A DNA stretch of 34,189 bases from Streptomyces kebangsaanensis (GCF_001906585.1 NZ_JUJA01000157.1:265122-299310), one strand, 5' to 3'; shown: positions 25,131 through 32,026, counted from the first letter of the stretch. Notes: generated by a model not told the origin, from the sequence alone. Program-made: numbers and translations.

Positions 25131-25485
25131 CGGTCCCGCGCAGCCGGCGCACCGGTGCGGAGGCCTGGTGCGAGCGTGCGGTCAGCTGTCCGACCATCAC
25201 GCGCACCACCGTGACGACGTCGGGGTCGTCGACGTAGTAGACCTGCCGTCTGCCCTCACGGCGCGAGCGCACGAGCCCGGCGAGCTTCAGCTTCGCCAGG
25301 TGCTGGCTGACCGCGGGCAGCGCGCCTCCCACCCGGTCGGCGAGGTGCGTGACGTCGCTCTCGCCCTGGGACAACGCCCACATCAGGTGCAGCCGGGCCG
25401 ACGAGGCGAGCAGTCCGAACGCCGCGGCCGCCTCCGCCAGAACCTCGGCGGACGGATCCTCGAAGCCACCGGCATTCTCCGACAC
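25123..25485 (-). CDS. ArsR/SmtB-type repressor
   Basis: The product is 120 aa from GTG 25485, preceded by GGGAGAGG; ATG 25509 and GTG 25533 are in-frame alternatives. The winged-helix core is 'LLASSARLHLMWALSQGESDVTHLADRVGGALPAVSQHLAKLKLAGLV' (in pieces: ARLHLMWAL, HLADRV, AVSQHLAKL) with wing 'RSRREGRRQVYYVDD'. The usual metal-sensing positions are not met: no CxC in helix 3 and no DxH...H...E pattern in the last helix. It may use another ligand or site. A TACACT -10-like element lies just upstream of 25533. The gene overlaps the P-type ATPase and is probably its local regulator. Confidence 0.85.
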   Translation of the reverse strand: MSENAGGFEDPSAEVLAEAAAAFGLLASSARLHLMWALSQGESDVTHLADRVGGALPAVSQHLAKLKLAGLVRSRREGRRQVYYVDDPDVVTVVRVMVGQLTARSHQASAPVRRLRGTVG

Positions 25486-25621
25486 AGCCCTCTCCCGTCC
25501 CTCCCACATGACAGCCGCCGCGCACGCGTCCACTCAGTGTAGGTGCGCGACCTCGGCGTGCCTTCGCCGCCAGGGGACCCGGCCGTCCCCACCGGCGGCC
25601 GGGCACGAGGGGATCGACCGG

Positions 25622-26773
25622 TCAGTCCTCGTAGTAGTTGTTGACGACCACTTCCGGCTCGTCGTCGTCGAACGCCTCGTTCAGCAGCGCGCCGCCGACC
25701 AGGCCGGCCGCACCGGCACCGATGAGCGCGCCGGTGCCGAAGCGGCGCCCGCCTCCCTGCTGGTGGTGGTCGTGATGGTCGTGGTGGTCCGCGTACGGCT
25801 GCCCGTACGCCGGCTGGGGATATCCCTGGTGCGGATAGCCCTGCTGGGGATAGCCCTGCTGGGGATAGCCCTGCGGCGGGTAACCCTGCGGCGCGGGCTG
25901 TGGATATCCCTGCTGGGGCGGTGTGTAGAACGGCGGCGGCGTGGTCTGCACCCGTTGCGCACAGCCACCGCACGCCTGGATCGGCCGGGGCACGCCCCAC
26001 TGCGGGGACCACGTCACGGTCGTCGTGCCGGGACCGTGGTCGGAGTCGAAGAAGCACGTCACGGAGGGGCTCCCCGGGGGGTGCGGTGGTGTGGCGAACG
26101 TCGGCGCGGGAGAGGAGACGACGGTCGGCGTCGGCACCGCCGGGGCGGGCGGCGCGTAGGTACTGGTGCTCGCCCGCGGCGAGGTGACGGGGGCCGGGCT
26201 CGGCTCCGTCCCACGCAGGACGTCCACGCCGTAGTCGGTGGCGATGCCCGCGAGACCGGAGGCATAACCCTGGCCGACCGCACGGAACTTCCACTCCGCA
26301 CCGTGCCGGTACAGCTCGCCGAGCACCAGCGCGGTCTCGTCCGACAGGCCGCCGGACGCGAGGTCGTAGCGGGCCAGTTCGGCGCCCGACTCCTGGTCGA
26401 GGACGCGGAGGTGGGCGCGGTGCACGTGGCCGAAGCTCTGGCCGCGGGCCTCGCCCTCGTAGAGGGACAACGGGAAGACGATCTTCACGACCTCCGCGGG
26501 GACCCTGGCGAGGTCGACGTGGACCTGCTGGTCGTCTCCGCCGACGGGGCCGCCGCCCGAGTGACGGACCGAGCCGTCGGGGCTGCACGGGTTGTTGAAG
26601 AAGACGAAGTGCGCGTCGGACAGCACCTTCCCGGCCCGGTCGCACAGCAGCGCGCCGGCGTCCAGGTCACAGCCGCCGTCCGCCTGCCAGCCCAGCCCGA
26701 CCGTCACCGCGGTCAGGCCCGGGGCCTGTTTGCCCAGCGACACGTTGCCGCCCTTGGTCAGGGGCACACTCAT
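25622..26773 (-). CDS. TerD-family protein with long repetitive C-terminal tail
   Basis: The product is 383 aa, twice the usual TerD length. Residues 1-188 are the TerD domain (MSVPLTKGGNVSLGK, FVFFNNPCSPDGSV, VHVDLARVPAEVVKIVFPLS, YRHGAEWKFRAVGQGY). A Pro/Thr linker follows (190-238), then a small cysteine segment (C240 and 'IQACGGCAQRVQTTPPPFY', 263-283), QGYPQ repeats (287-320), a His/Asp run (330-337), a glycine-rich hydrophobic helix (345-365) and an acidic end (FDDDEPEVVVNNYYED). TerD proteins bind calcium and are tied to tellurite resistance and stress-dependent membrane complexes. GGAGG precedes ATG 26773. It is divergent from glsB, and a TTGCGCAA palindrome lies 77 bp upstream. Confidence 0.9.
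   Translation of the reverse strand: MSVPLTKGGNVSLGKQAPGLTAVTVGLGWQADGGCDLDAGALLCDRAGKVLSDAHFVFFNNPCSPDGSVRHSGGGPVGGDDQQVHVDLARVPAEVVKIVFPLSLYEGEARGQSFGHVHRAHLRVLDQESGAELARYDLASGGLSDETALVLGELYRHGAEWKFRAVGQGYASGLAGIATDYGVDVLRGTEPSPAPVTSPRASTSTYAPPAPAVPTPTVVSSPAPTFATPPHPPGSPSVTCFFDSDHGPGTTTVTWSPQWGVPRPIQACGGCAQRVQTTPPPFYTPPQQGYPQPAPQGYPPQGYPQQGYPQQGYPHQGYPQPAYGQPYADHHDHHDHHQQGGGRRFGTGALIGAGAAGLVGGALLNEAFDDDEPEVVVNNYYED
25818..25892 (-). repeat. Five 15-bp tandem repeats inside the TerD-family gene
   Basis: Units of GGATAGCCCTGCTGG and close variants follow one another every 15 bp and encode the QGYPQ pentapeptide repeats of the tail. The array is in frame. Confidence 0.85.
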
Positions 26774-26849
26774 GCACGTCCTCCGCAGCTGCTTCCGCTT
26801 CCCGTGATCACCGTGACCAACGCGCCCCTGGTCCCGTCCGGTTCCCGGG

Positions 26850-26857
26850 TTGCGCAA
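26850..26857. promoter_or_regulatory. TTGCGCAA palindrome, site 3 (terD side)
   Basis: This exact copy lies 77 bp upstream of the TerD-family start codon at 26773, in the divergent gap with glsB. Its start is exactly 90 bp from the start of site 4. Confidence 0.6.
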
Positions 26858-26939
26858 TGTCCTGAGCGAGTGACGAAACATCAACGGATCAACGGTGGTT
26901 GCCGGCGGCCCTCGCCGGCTTCCGGAACTGTCCATAAGC

Positions 26940-26947
26940 TTGCGCAA
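26940..26947. promoter_or_regulatory. TTGCGCAA palindrome, site 4 (glsB side)
   Basis: This exact copy lies 68 bp upstream of the GlsB start codon at 27015. Each gene of the divergent pair thus has its own copy at a similar distance. Confidence 0.6.
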
Positions 26948-27014
26948 TCAGGCAATCCATGAAACCGGCGCCCGGTGGACTCCCCCGGGCCCGACCCGAC
27001 CGGAGGACAACAAC

Positions 27015-27281
27015 GTGGGCATCATCGGCTGGATCATCCTCGGCCTGCTCGCCGGAGCCATCGCCAAGATCCTGCTGCCCGGCCGCGACCCGGGCGGCCT
27101 GATCGGCACGACACTCATCGGCATCGCCGGCGCGTTCGTCGGCGGCTGGCTCTCCGCCCGCTTCCTCGACCGTCCGGTGGAGAAGCACTTCTTCGACCTC
27201 TACACCTGGGGCGCGGCGATCGCCGGCTCGCTGATCCTGCTCGTCGGCTACCGCCTGCTGTTCGGCAACTCCCGCGACTGA
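27015..27281 (+). CDS. GlsB/YeaQ/YmgE-family membrane protein
   Basis: The product is 88 aa with three membrane helices: IIGWIILGLLAGAIAKILL, GLIGTTLIGIAGAFVGGWL and AAIAGSLILLVGYRLLFG. The Gly-rich 'GLLAGAIAK' and 'GTTLIGIAGAFVGGWL' segments are diagnostic of this stress-linked family (formerly 'transglycosylase-associated protein'). In other bacteria, members are induced by general or envelope stress and anchor partner proteins to the membrane. GTG 27015 is preceded by GGAGG at good spacing. It is divergent from the TerD-family gene. Confidence 0.9.
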   Translation: MGIIGWIILGLLAGAIAKILLPGRDPGGLIGTTLIGIAGAFVGGWLSARFLDRPVEKHFFDLYTWGAAIAGSLILLVGYRLLFGNSRD

Positions 27282-27307
27282 CACCCGCGCGAGGGAACCC
27301 GTAAGGT
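27278..27307 (+). promoter_or_regulatory. Promoter overlapping glsB stop, for leaderless gene
   Basis: CTGACA (27278-27283) and TAAGGT (27302-27307) are 18 bases apart, and ATG 27315 follows 7 bases later. The -35 element overlaps the stop codon of the upstream gene. This would give a leaderless transcript. Confidence 0.5.
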
Positions 27308-27314
27308 TCCGCCC

Positions 27315-27539
27315 ATGGTGATGGCGACTGTCCGCGAGTGGCACGAGGAGGAAGGGTGGGGCGTGCTCGACTCACCCGAGACCCCCGGCGGGTGTTGGGG
27401 CCACTACTCCCACATCCAGATGAGGGGAGTCCACACGCTGTCGCCGGGACAGCGGGTGGACCTCCGGTGGGAAGCCCCCGGCTTCCAGCAGGACGGGTAC
27501 GACTACCGGGCGCTGAGCATCGTGCCCCGGCCCGCCTGA
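27315..27539 (+). CDS. Divergent cold-shock-domain-like protein
   Basis: The product is 74 aa. It follows the cold-shock plan: 'ATVREWHEEEGWGVLDSPETPGG' stands for the RNP1 strand (KWFNxxKGFGF), 'CWGHYSHI' for RNP2 (VFVHxSxI), then 'LSPGQRVDLRWEAPG' and 'YRALSIVP'. Aromatic residues needed for nucleic-acid stacking are partly kept (W, W, H, Y). ATG 27321 (MATV) is an alternative start. It is probably a small single-stranded nucleic-acid-binding protein, divergent from true CspA; moderate confidence. It may be read through from glsB or from its own promoter. Confidence 0.75.
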   Translation: MVMATVREWHEEEGWGVLDSPETPGGCWGHYSHIQMRGVHTLSPGQRVDLRWEAPGFQQDGYDYRALSIVPRPA

Positions 27540-27608
27540 GGTCCACCCCTGACGTCCACGCCCGACGTCGACTCGACGTGTCCCCACGTCCCCGCCCACG
27601 GCATGCGG

Positions 27609-28016
27609 CTACGTCCCTTCGGCCGGATTCCCGAGACGGTGGTCATGCGCCGGGTGGGCCGGGCGCGGGGCGGAGGTTTCCAGACGGATTACCAGTGCGC
27701 GCAGGGCACGGAGTTCGGCGTCCAGTGCCTGCGCGCCGTCGCGGGTGAGGGCGATCCAGGTTCGGGGGCGCCGGCCGGCGTATCCCTTCTCCAGGGTGAT
27801 CAGTCCCGATTCCTCCAGCACCTTCAGGTGCCGGGAGAGGTTTCCGTCGGTGACGGCCAGTTGCTTCTTCAGGAAGCCGAACTCGACCCGGTCGGCCTCC
27901 CGGGCGACGGTGAGGATGCCGAGCCGCACGCGCTGGTGGACGGTGTCGTCCAGCGACCGGGTCGGATGGAGGGCTTCCTGTTCCTCCCCCGCGGCGGTCG
28001 AGTCCTCGTCTCTCAT
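27609..28016 (-). CDS. Winged-helix transcriptional regulator (HTH_34-like)
   Basis: The product is 135 aa. The fold runs 'LDDTVHQRVRLGILTVA', 'VEFGFLKKQLAVTDGNLSRHLKVLEESGLI' (recognition helix about 60-75) and wing 'EKGYAGRRPRTWIALT', followed by a dimerisation helix 'GAQALDAELRALRALVI'. This is the pattern of small MarR/PadR-like regulators often encoded next to a membrane protein. ATG 28016 overlaps the stop of the upstream membrane-protein gene (ATGA), so the two are coupled. It is the likely binder of the ACTTTG-N5-CAAAGT element upstream of the operon (inference). The C-terminal 20 residues are Pro/Arg-rich. Confidence 0.88.
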   Translation of the reverse strand: MRDEDSTAAGEEQEALHPTRSLDDTVHQRVRLGILTVAREADRVEFGFLKKQLAVTDGNLSRHLKVLEESGLITLEKGYAGRRPRTWIALTRDGAQALDAELRALRALVIRLETSAPRPAHPAHDHRLGNPAEGT

Positions 28017-28843
28017 GAGGCGACCGTACCCGCACCGGCGGCGCCGGACGTGGCCCGATGGCGGGCCACGGCCCACTCGGCCAGGCCGGCGAGGAGCAGG
28101 AGGGCGGCGAGCAGGAGCGCCTTGGCCTGCGGTCCGTCGGTCCAGCCGGGGTGGGCGGGGTGGTGCCAGGGGAGCCATCCGCTGCCCCAGGAGGCCCCGA
28201 GGTAGCCGGTGAGCAGCAGGGCGTGAGCGGTGCCGGCGGCCGCGGCGATCCAGCTGCGTTCGGCCACGCCGAGGGCGAGCAGTCCGATGCCGACCAGGTA
28301 CCACGGGGAGGCGTAGCTGTTCTCCAGCACCGCTGCCTCCCACGGCTGCTCCCTGGCGAACAGCAGGGCCGACAGGGCCGTCGTGATCACCGCGGTGGCC
28401 AGGGCGGTCGTGCGGACCCACACGCCGCGGCGGGGGACGACACCCCGGGCCTCGCCGCGCAGGCGGTACCAGCGGGCGAAGACGAACCAGGCCAGGGGGA
28501 GCAGCGCGAACCACACGCCCCAGGCCGCGAAACGCAGGACGGCGCCGTCGAACTCGCCCTCCAGACAGGGGGTTCCCGGTTCGTGGACCACGCACAGGCC
28601 GGTCAGCTCGGCGTAGGCGAAGGCCGGATAGGACCCTATGTAGCGGCCGTGGGCTCCGAAGTTGAAGGCGTACCGGGCAACCGGAACGGCTGCCAGGGCG
28701 AGAAGGCCGAAACCCAGGAGGGAGACCCACGAGCCGTTCATCTGCGCGCGGGTTCTGGCCCGCAGGCCTTCCGCCGCCGCCAACAGGCCGGCCGCGTGCG
28801 TCCCCGGCCCGTATTCCGCACCGCTCAGTGACGGTGTTCCCAC
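28013..28843 (-). CDS. Six-helix membrane protein paired with regulator
   Basis: The product is 276 aa from GTG 28843, with AAGGGGG upstream. About six membrane helices are seen (SLLGFGLLALAAVPVA; LRFAAWGVWFALLPLAWFVF; TALATAVITTALSALLF; WYLVGIGLLALGVA; AAAGTAHALLLTGYLG; ALLLAALLLLAGLAEWAV). The first external loop holds two cysteines (LCVVHEPGTPCLEGE) that could form a disulfide. No known transporter motif is visible. It forms a two-gene operon with the winged-helix regulator; such pairs often use the regulator to control their own expression. Function unknown. Confidence 0.8.
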   Translation of the reverse strand: MGTPSLSGAEYGPGTHAAGLLAAAEGLRARTRAQMNGSWVSLLGFGLLALAAVPVARYAFNFGAHGRYIGSYPAFAYAELTGLCVVHEPGTPCLEGEFDGAVLRFAAWGVWFALLPLAWFVFARWYRLRGEARGVVPRRGVWVRTTALATAVITTALSALLFAREQPWEAAVLENSYASPWYLVGIGLLALGVAERSWIAAAAGTAHALLLTGYLGASWGSGWLPWHHPAHPGWTDGPQAKALLLAALLLLAGLAEWAVARHRATSGAAGAGTVAS

Positions 28844-28888
28844 GATGCCCCCTTGTGGTCGCGCTTCGGCAGCACGGGGAAGCGTGCC

Positions 28889-28953
28889 GCCACTCGCTCT
28901 TGCTCGCCATCTACTTTGTCATGCAAAGTGAATGGCGAGCAAGAGCGAGTGGC
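28889..28953. promoter_or_regulatory. 65-bp inverted repeat with operator-like core
   Basis: Perfect 22-bp arms (28889-28910 and 28932-28953) enclose a second, shorter inverted repeat ACTTTG-TCATG-CAAAGT (28913-28929). The element begins 46 bp upstream of the membrane-protein start. The core fits a winged-helix operator; the arms could form a long hairpin or cruciform. Confidence 0.7.
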
Positions 28954-29413
28954 CGTGCCGCCCTGCACCAGCCACGCAGTCACCCGCGGGCTCCGGTCCG
29001 AAGGGGGCGATCCACCGCCGCACCACAAGCGCACCGCACCGAGCGGGGAACAGCGGAGCGTCACGGTGAACGCGACCCAGCCCCGAAGCGCCGCGATACG
29101 GACATTCGCCCAAGTCAGCGGCCTGGGGTTGGACCTTGCCGGGGAGCGGACGCGTCCGCGACGGCGCTCGCGCGGGAGTCAGCCGCCGGTCACCCGGGGT
29201 GCCCGGGCGCACGCCTCCGCCGCCGTCCTCCCGGCCACGCCGAACGGCACCACCCCGAACCCCGACCCGCTGCCACCCGATCCCTCACGGGTGATGACAA
29301 GCGCCGACTCGGCTCGTGGGCGCCCCGTGTGGCGGGACGTGTGCGGCTGTTCGACAGCCGGACCGCGGCGTCCGACGAGGGCGGCGTCGCGTCACCGACC
29401 GTGGTGACGGCCG
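28954..29413. other. Intergenic region, no supported gene
   Basis: The stretch lies between the membrane-protein operon and the arsC stop. All frames are Arg/Pro-rich; one + strand frame (about 29065-29150) reads TQPRSAAIRTFAQVSGLG but has no RBS, no family and no clean end. It may contain a decayed gene; nothing firmer can be said. Confidence 0.4.
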
Positions 29414-29839
29414 TCATGCGCGGGGCTCCACGCCGAGGTCGGCGAGCAGGCCGCGGACGCGGTCCTCGATCTCGTCGCGGATGGGGCGTACGTCGTCGAC
29501 GCCCTGTCCGGCGGGGTCGTCCAACTCCCAGTCCAGGTACGTCTTGCCGGGGAAGACGGGGCATGCGTCGCCGCACCCCGTGGTGATCACGACGTCGGAT
29601 GCCCGGACGGCATCGGTGGTCAGGATCTTCGGGGTCTCGGCAGAGATGTCGATGCCGATCTCGCGCATCGCCTGCACGGCCGCCGGGTTGACGGCGTCGG
29701 CGGGAGCCGAACCGGCGGAGCGGACCTCGACGGAGTCACCGGCGAGGTGGGTGAGGAACGCCGCGGCCATCTGGGAGCGGCCGGCGTTGTGGACGCAGAC
29801 GAAGAGGACGGAGGGCCGGTCGGTGGCGGGGGTGTTCAC
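29414..29839 (-). CDS. arsC: Arsenate reductase, low-MW phosphatase type
   Basis: The product is 141 aa. The N-terminal P-loop 'CVHNAGRS' (C15-x5-R21) is the phosphatase/arsenate-binding site. The redox pair C89 and C93 in 'TTGCGDACPVFPGK' matches the relay cysteines of thioredoxin-coupled ArsC, and 'DWELDDPAGQ' supplies the catalytic aspartate loop. It reduces arsenate to arsenite in the cytoplasm. The start is GTG 29839 with AGGAAG about 10 bases upstream. It is the last gene of arsR-aquaporin-arsC, 24 bp after the channel gene, so arsenite made here would leave through that channel. Confidence 0.93.
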   Translation of the reverse strand: MNTPATDRPSVLFVCVHNAGRSQMAAAFLTHLAGDSVEVRSAGSAPADAVNPAAVQAMREIGIDISAETPKILTTDAVRASDVVITTGCGDACPVFPGKTYLDWELDDPAGQGVDDVRPIRDEIEDRVRGLLADLGVEPRA

Positions 29840-29863
29840 GGTGGTGTCTTCCTGGGCGGTGGG

Positions 29864-30607
29864 TCAGGGCAGGGGGGTGGCGGCGGCTTCGGGCTCGCAT
29901 CGAACAACCGGGGCATCGGTCCGTGCGGGTGCCGGGCGGCCGAAGAGCGCGGCCACGAGCGCCAGTCCCACTGCCGCACCGAACAGCTGTGCCGCGAGGA
30001 ACGGGGCGACCGAGCCGGGCGCGATGCCGGCGAACGTGTCCGTGAACGCCCTGCCGATCGTCACCGCCGGGTTCGCGAACGAGGTCGAGGACGTGAACCA
30101 GTACGCCGCCCCGATGTACGACGCCACCGCGACCGGAGCGATGGGGGCACGGCCGGCTCGGGACAGACCGAGGACCAGGAGCACCAGACCGGCGGTGGCC
30201 ACGGCCTCGCCCAGCAACAGGTGGCCGGCCGAGCGGTCGTGCGTCGACCACCGCACCAGCGGTTCGCCGAACATGGCGTCGGCCAGGACCGCACCCGCTG
30301 CCGCTCCCACGATCTGAGCAGGGACGTACGCGGCCACGTCGCGTGCGGTGAGCCCGTCGTCGGCACGGCGGCCGGTGATCCAGGCCGCGAGCGTGACGAC
30401 CGGGTTGAAGTGGGCGCCGGAGACGGGCCCGAGCAGCGCGATGAGCGCGCCGAGGCCGAAGACAGTGGCCAGTGAGTTGGCGAGCAGGTGCACGCCGGCG
30501 TCCCGCGACAGTCCGGTGGCCTGGATGCCCGAGCCGACCACCACCGCGACCAGCGCCGCCGACCCGACGGCCTCGGCCAGGGCGCGCCGCCCCAGGGAGG
30601 CGCTCAC
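29864..30607 (-). CDS. MIP/aquaporin-family channel in ars operon (AqpS-like)
   Basis: The product is 247 aa with six helices and both half-helix motifs: 'GAHFNPVVT' (NPV at 68-70 in place of NPA) and 'FANPAVT' (NPA at 179-181). The residue after the second NPA, normally the Arg of the selectivity filter, is valine (V182). Loss of that Arg widens the pore and is known for the arsenite channel AqpS of Sinorhizobium meliloti, which also sits in an arsR-aqpS-arsC operon. A role in arsenite exit by diffusion is therefore likely. GTG 30607 overlaps the arsR stop (GTGA), so translation is coupled. No ArsB or Acr3 pump is present in the window. Confidence 0.88.
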   Translation of the reverse strand: MSASLGRRALAEAVGSAALVAVVVGSGIQATGLSRDAGVHLLANSLATVFGLGALIALLGPVSGAHFNPVVTLAAWITGRRADDGLTARDVAAYVPAQIVGAAAGAVLADAMFGEPLVRWSTHDRSAGHLLLGEAVATAGLVLLVLGLSRAGRAPIAPVAVASYIGAAYWFTSSTSFANPAVTIGRAFTDTFAGIAPGSVAPFLAAQLFGAAVGLALVAALFGRPAPARTDAPVVRCEPEAAATPLP

Positions 30608-30975
30608 GCGTGCGTCTCCGCGGCCGTCGGTGTCCTCAGGAACACGGCGAGACGGTCGAGAGCCCCGGGAAGCACCCAGTAGTACACCCACGTGCCACGA
30701 CGCTCGCAGTCGATGAGACCGGCCTGGCGCAGGAGCTTGAGGTGGTGGGAGATCGTCGGCTGGGACAGCTCGAACGCGGGCGTCATCTCGCACACGCACA
30801 CCTCGCCGCCCTCACGGGAGGCGATCATCGACAGCAGCCGCAGGCGGACCGGGTCCCCCAGAGCCTTGAAGACTCTTGCCAGCTCCGTGGCGCGTTCGCC
30901 GTCCAGTGGCGCGGCGGCCAGGCCCGGGCAGCAAGCAGCGCCCTGGCCGATCACCTCAAGCTCTTGTTTCGACAT
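30604..30975 (-). CDS. arsR: Arsenic-responsive ArsR repressor
   Basis: The product is 123 aa. The winged helix is 'ARVFKALGDPVRLRLLSMI', 'AFELSQPTISHHLKLLRQAGLI', wing 'CERRGTWVYYWV'. Helix 3 carries the metalloid site 'EVCVCEM' (C60, C62); C90 and the N-terminal pair C15-C16 are further possible As(III) ligands. As(III) binding should release the operator and turn on the operon and possibly divergent arsM. ATG 30975 has a close AGAGG; spacing is short, so translation may be weak. Half-sites TTGACGTT and AACGTCAA lie in the divergent gap. Confidence 0.93.
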   Translation of the reverse strand: MSKQELEVIGQGAACCPGLAAAPLDGERATELARVFKALGDPVRLRLLSMIASREGGEVCVCEMTPAFELSQPTISHHLKLLRQAGLIDCERRGTWVYYWVLPGALDRLAVFLRTPTAAETHA

Positions 30976-30984
30976 GCCTCTATG

Positions 30985-31031
30985 TTGACGTTTTTCAAAT
31001 CAGGGCGCAAGGTTGCATCAACGAACGTCAA
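30985..31031. promoter_or_regulatory. Inverted half-sites in arsR/arsM divergent gap
   Basis: TTGACGTT (30985-30992) and AACGTCAA (31024-31031) are exact inverted copies, one near each divergent gene. TCAA/TTGA cores are typical of ArsR boxes. They are candidate ArsR operators controlling both directions. Confidence 0.5.
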
Positions 31032-31081
31032 TACAAGCCGTTCCGGGGCTTTGCCATGCCCCCTCACCCGGGAGTGCAGCC

Positions 31082-31882
31082 ATGAACGACGAGTCCACCG
31101 ACCTGCGCGAAACCGTCCGGCAGCGGTACGCCGCCGCGGCCGTGAAGGTCACCGAGGGCGGCACCGCCTGTTGCGAGCCGCAGCCCATGGAGATCGGCGA
31201 GAACTTCGGCTCCGCCCTCTACGCCACCGACGAGCGCGACACCCTGCCCGCCGAGGCCGTCGCCGCCTCTCTCGGCTGCGGCAACCCGACCGCCGTGGCG
31301 GAACTCCGGGAGGGCGAGCGCGTCCTCGACCTCGGCTCCGGCGGCGGCATCGACGTCCTGCTCTCCGCCCGCCGTGTCGGGCCGACGGGGAAGGCGTACG
31401 GGCTGGACATGACCGAGGAGATGCTCGCCCTGGCCCTGTCCAACGCGCGGAAGGCGGGCGCGGCGAACGTGGAGTTCCTCAAGGGCACCATCGAGGCCGT
31501 CCCGCTGCCCGCGAACACCATCGACGTCGTGATCTCCAACTGCGTGATCAACCTGTCCGTCGACAAGCCGGCCGTCTTCGCCGAGACCTTCCGCGTGCTG
31601 AGGCCGGGCGGGCGGATCGGCGTGTCGGACGTCGTCGCCGACGACGCGCTCACCCCCGGACAGCGCGCCGAGCGCGGCGACCACGTCGGCTGCATCGCCG
31701 GCGCCCTGTCCTTCACCGAGTACCGCACCGGTCTGGAGGCCGCCGGCTTCACGGACGTCGAGATCACCCCGACCCACCGGGTCGCCGACGGGATGCACTC
31801 CGCCCTCGTGCGCGCGGTCAAGCCCTCCGGCACCGGCAGGACGAGTGGCGCGACCGTGGCGGCATGCGGCTGCCGGAACTGA
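31082..31882 (+). CDS. arsM: Arsenite S-adenosylmethionine methyltransferase
   Basis: The product is 266 aa. The SAM fold is clear: 'RVLDLGSGGGIDVLLSA' (motif I), 'YGLDMTEEML', 'IDVVISNCVINLS', 'RVLRPGGRIGVSDV'. The As(III)-binding cysteines of ArsM are found as C66 ('SLGCGNP'), C154 ('SNCVIN') and C204 ('VGCIAG'); an extra pair C30-C31 and a C-terminal ACGCRN (C262, C264) add more thiols. It converts arsenite to methylated, partly volatile arsenicals. GGGAG precedes ATG 31082. It is divergent from arsR and probably under the same control. Confidence 0.94.
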   Translation: MNDESTDLRETVRQRYAAAAVKVTEGGTACCEPQPMEIGENFGSALYATDERDTLPAEAVAASLGCGNPTAVAELREGERVLDLGSGGGIDVLLSARRVGPTGKAYGLDMTEEMLALALSNARKAGAANVEFLKGTIEAVPLPANTIDVVISNCVINLSVDKPAVFAETFRVLRPGGRIGVSDVVADDALTPGQRAERGDHVGCIAGALSFTEYRTGLEAAGFTDVEITPTHRVADGMHSALVRAVKPSGTGRTSGATVAACGCRN

Positions 31883-32026
31883 CCGGCCTCCGTCCTGCGG
31901 TGACCCGGCGGACGACGAACGGCCGCGGCCGGTCCCCCTCGCCGCTGCGCAGGGGTCTTCAACTGCTGGTCTTCAAAGTCGGGTAAGTGAGCGTAACCAT
32001 GTGTGAGTGAGTGTCGTTGTCAGAGC

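Noticed and set aside
28828..29586. A + strand 252-codon frame starting within the inverted repeat
   Set aside because: No RBS or family; it runs into the antisense of arsC.
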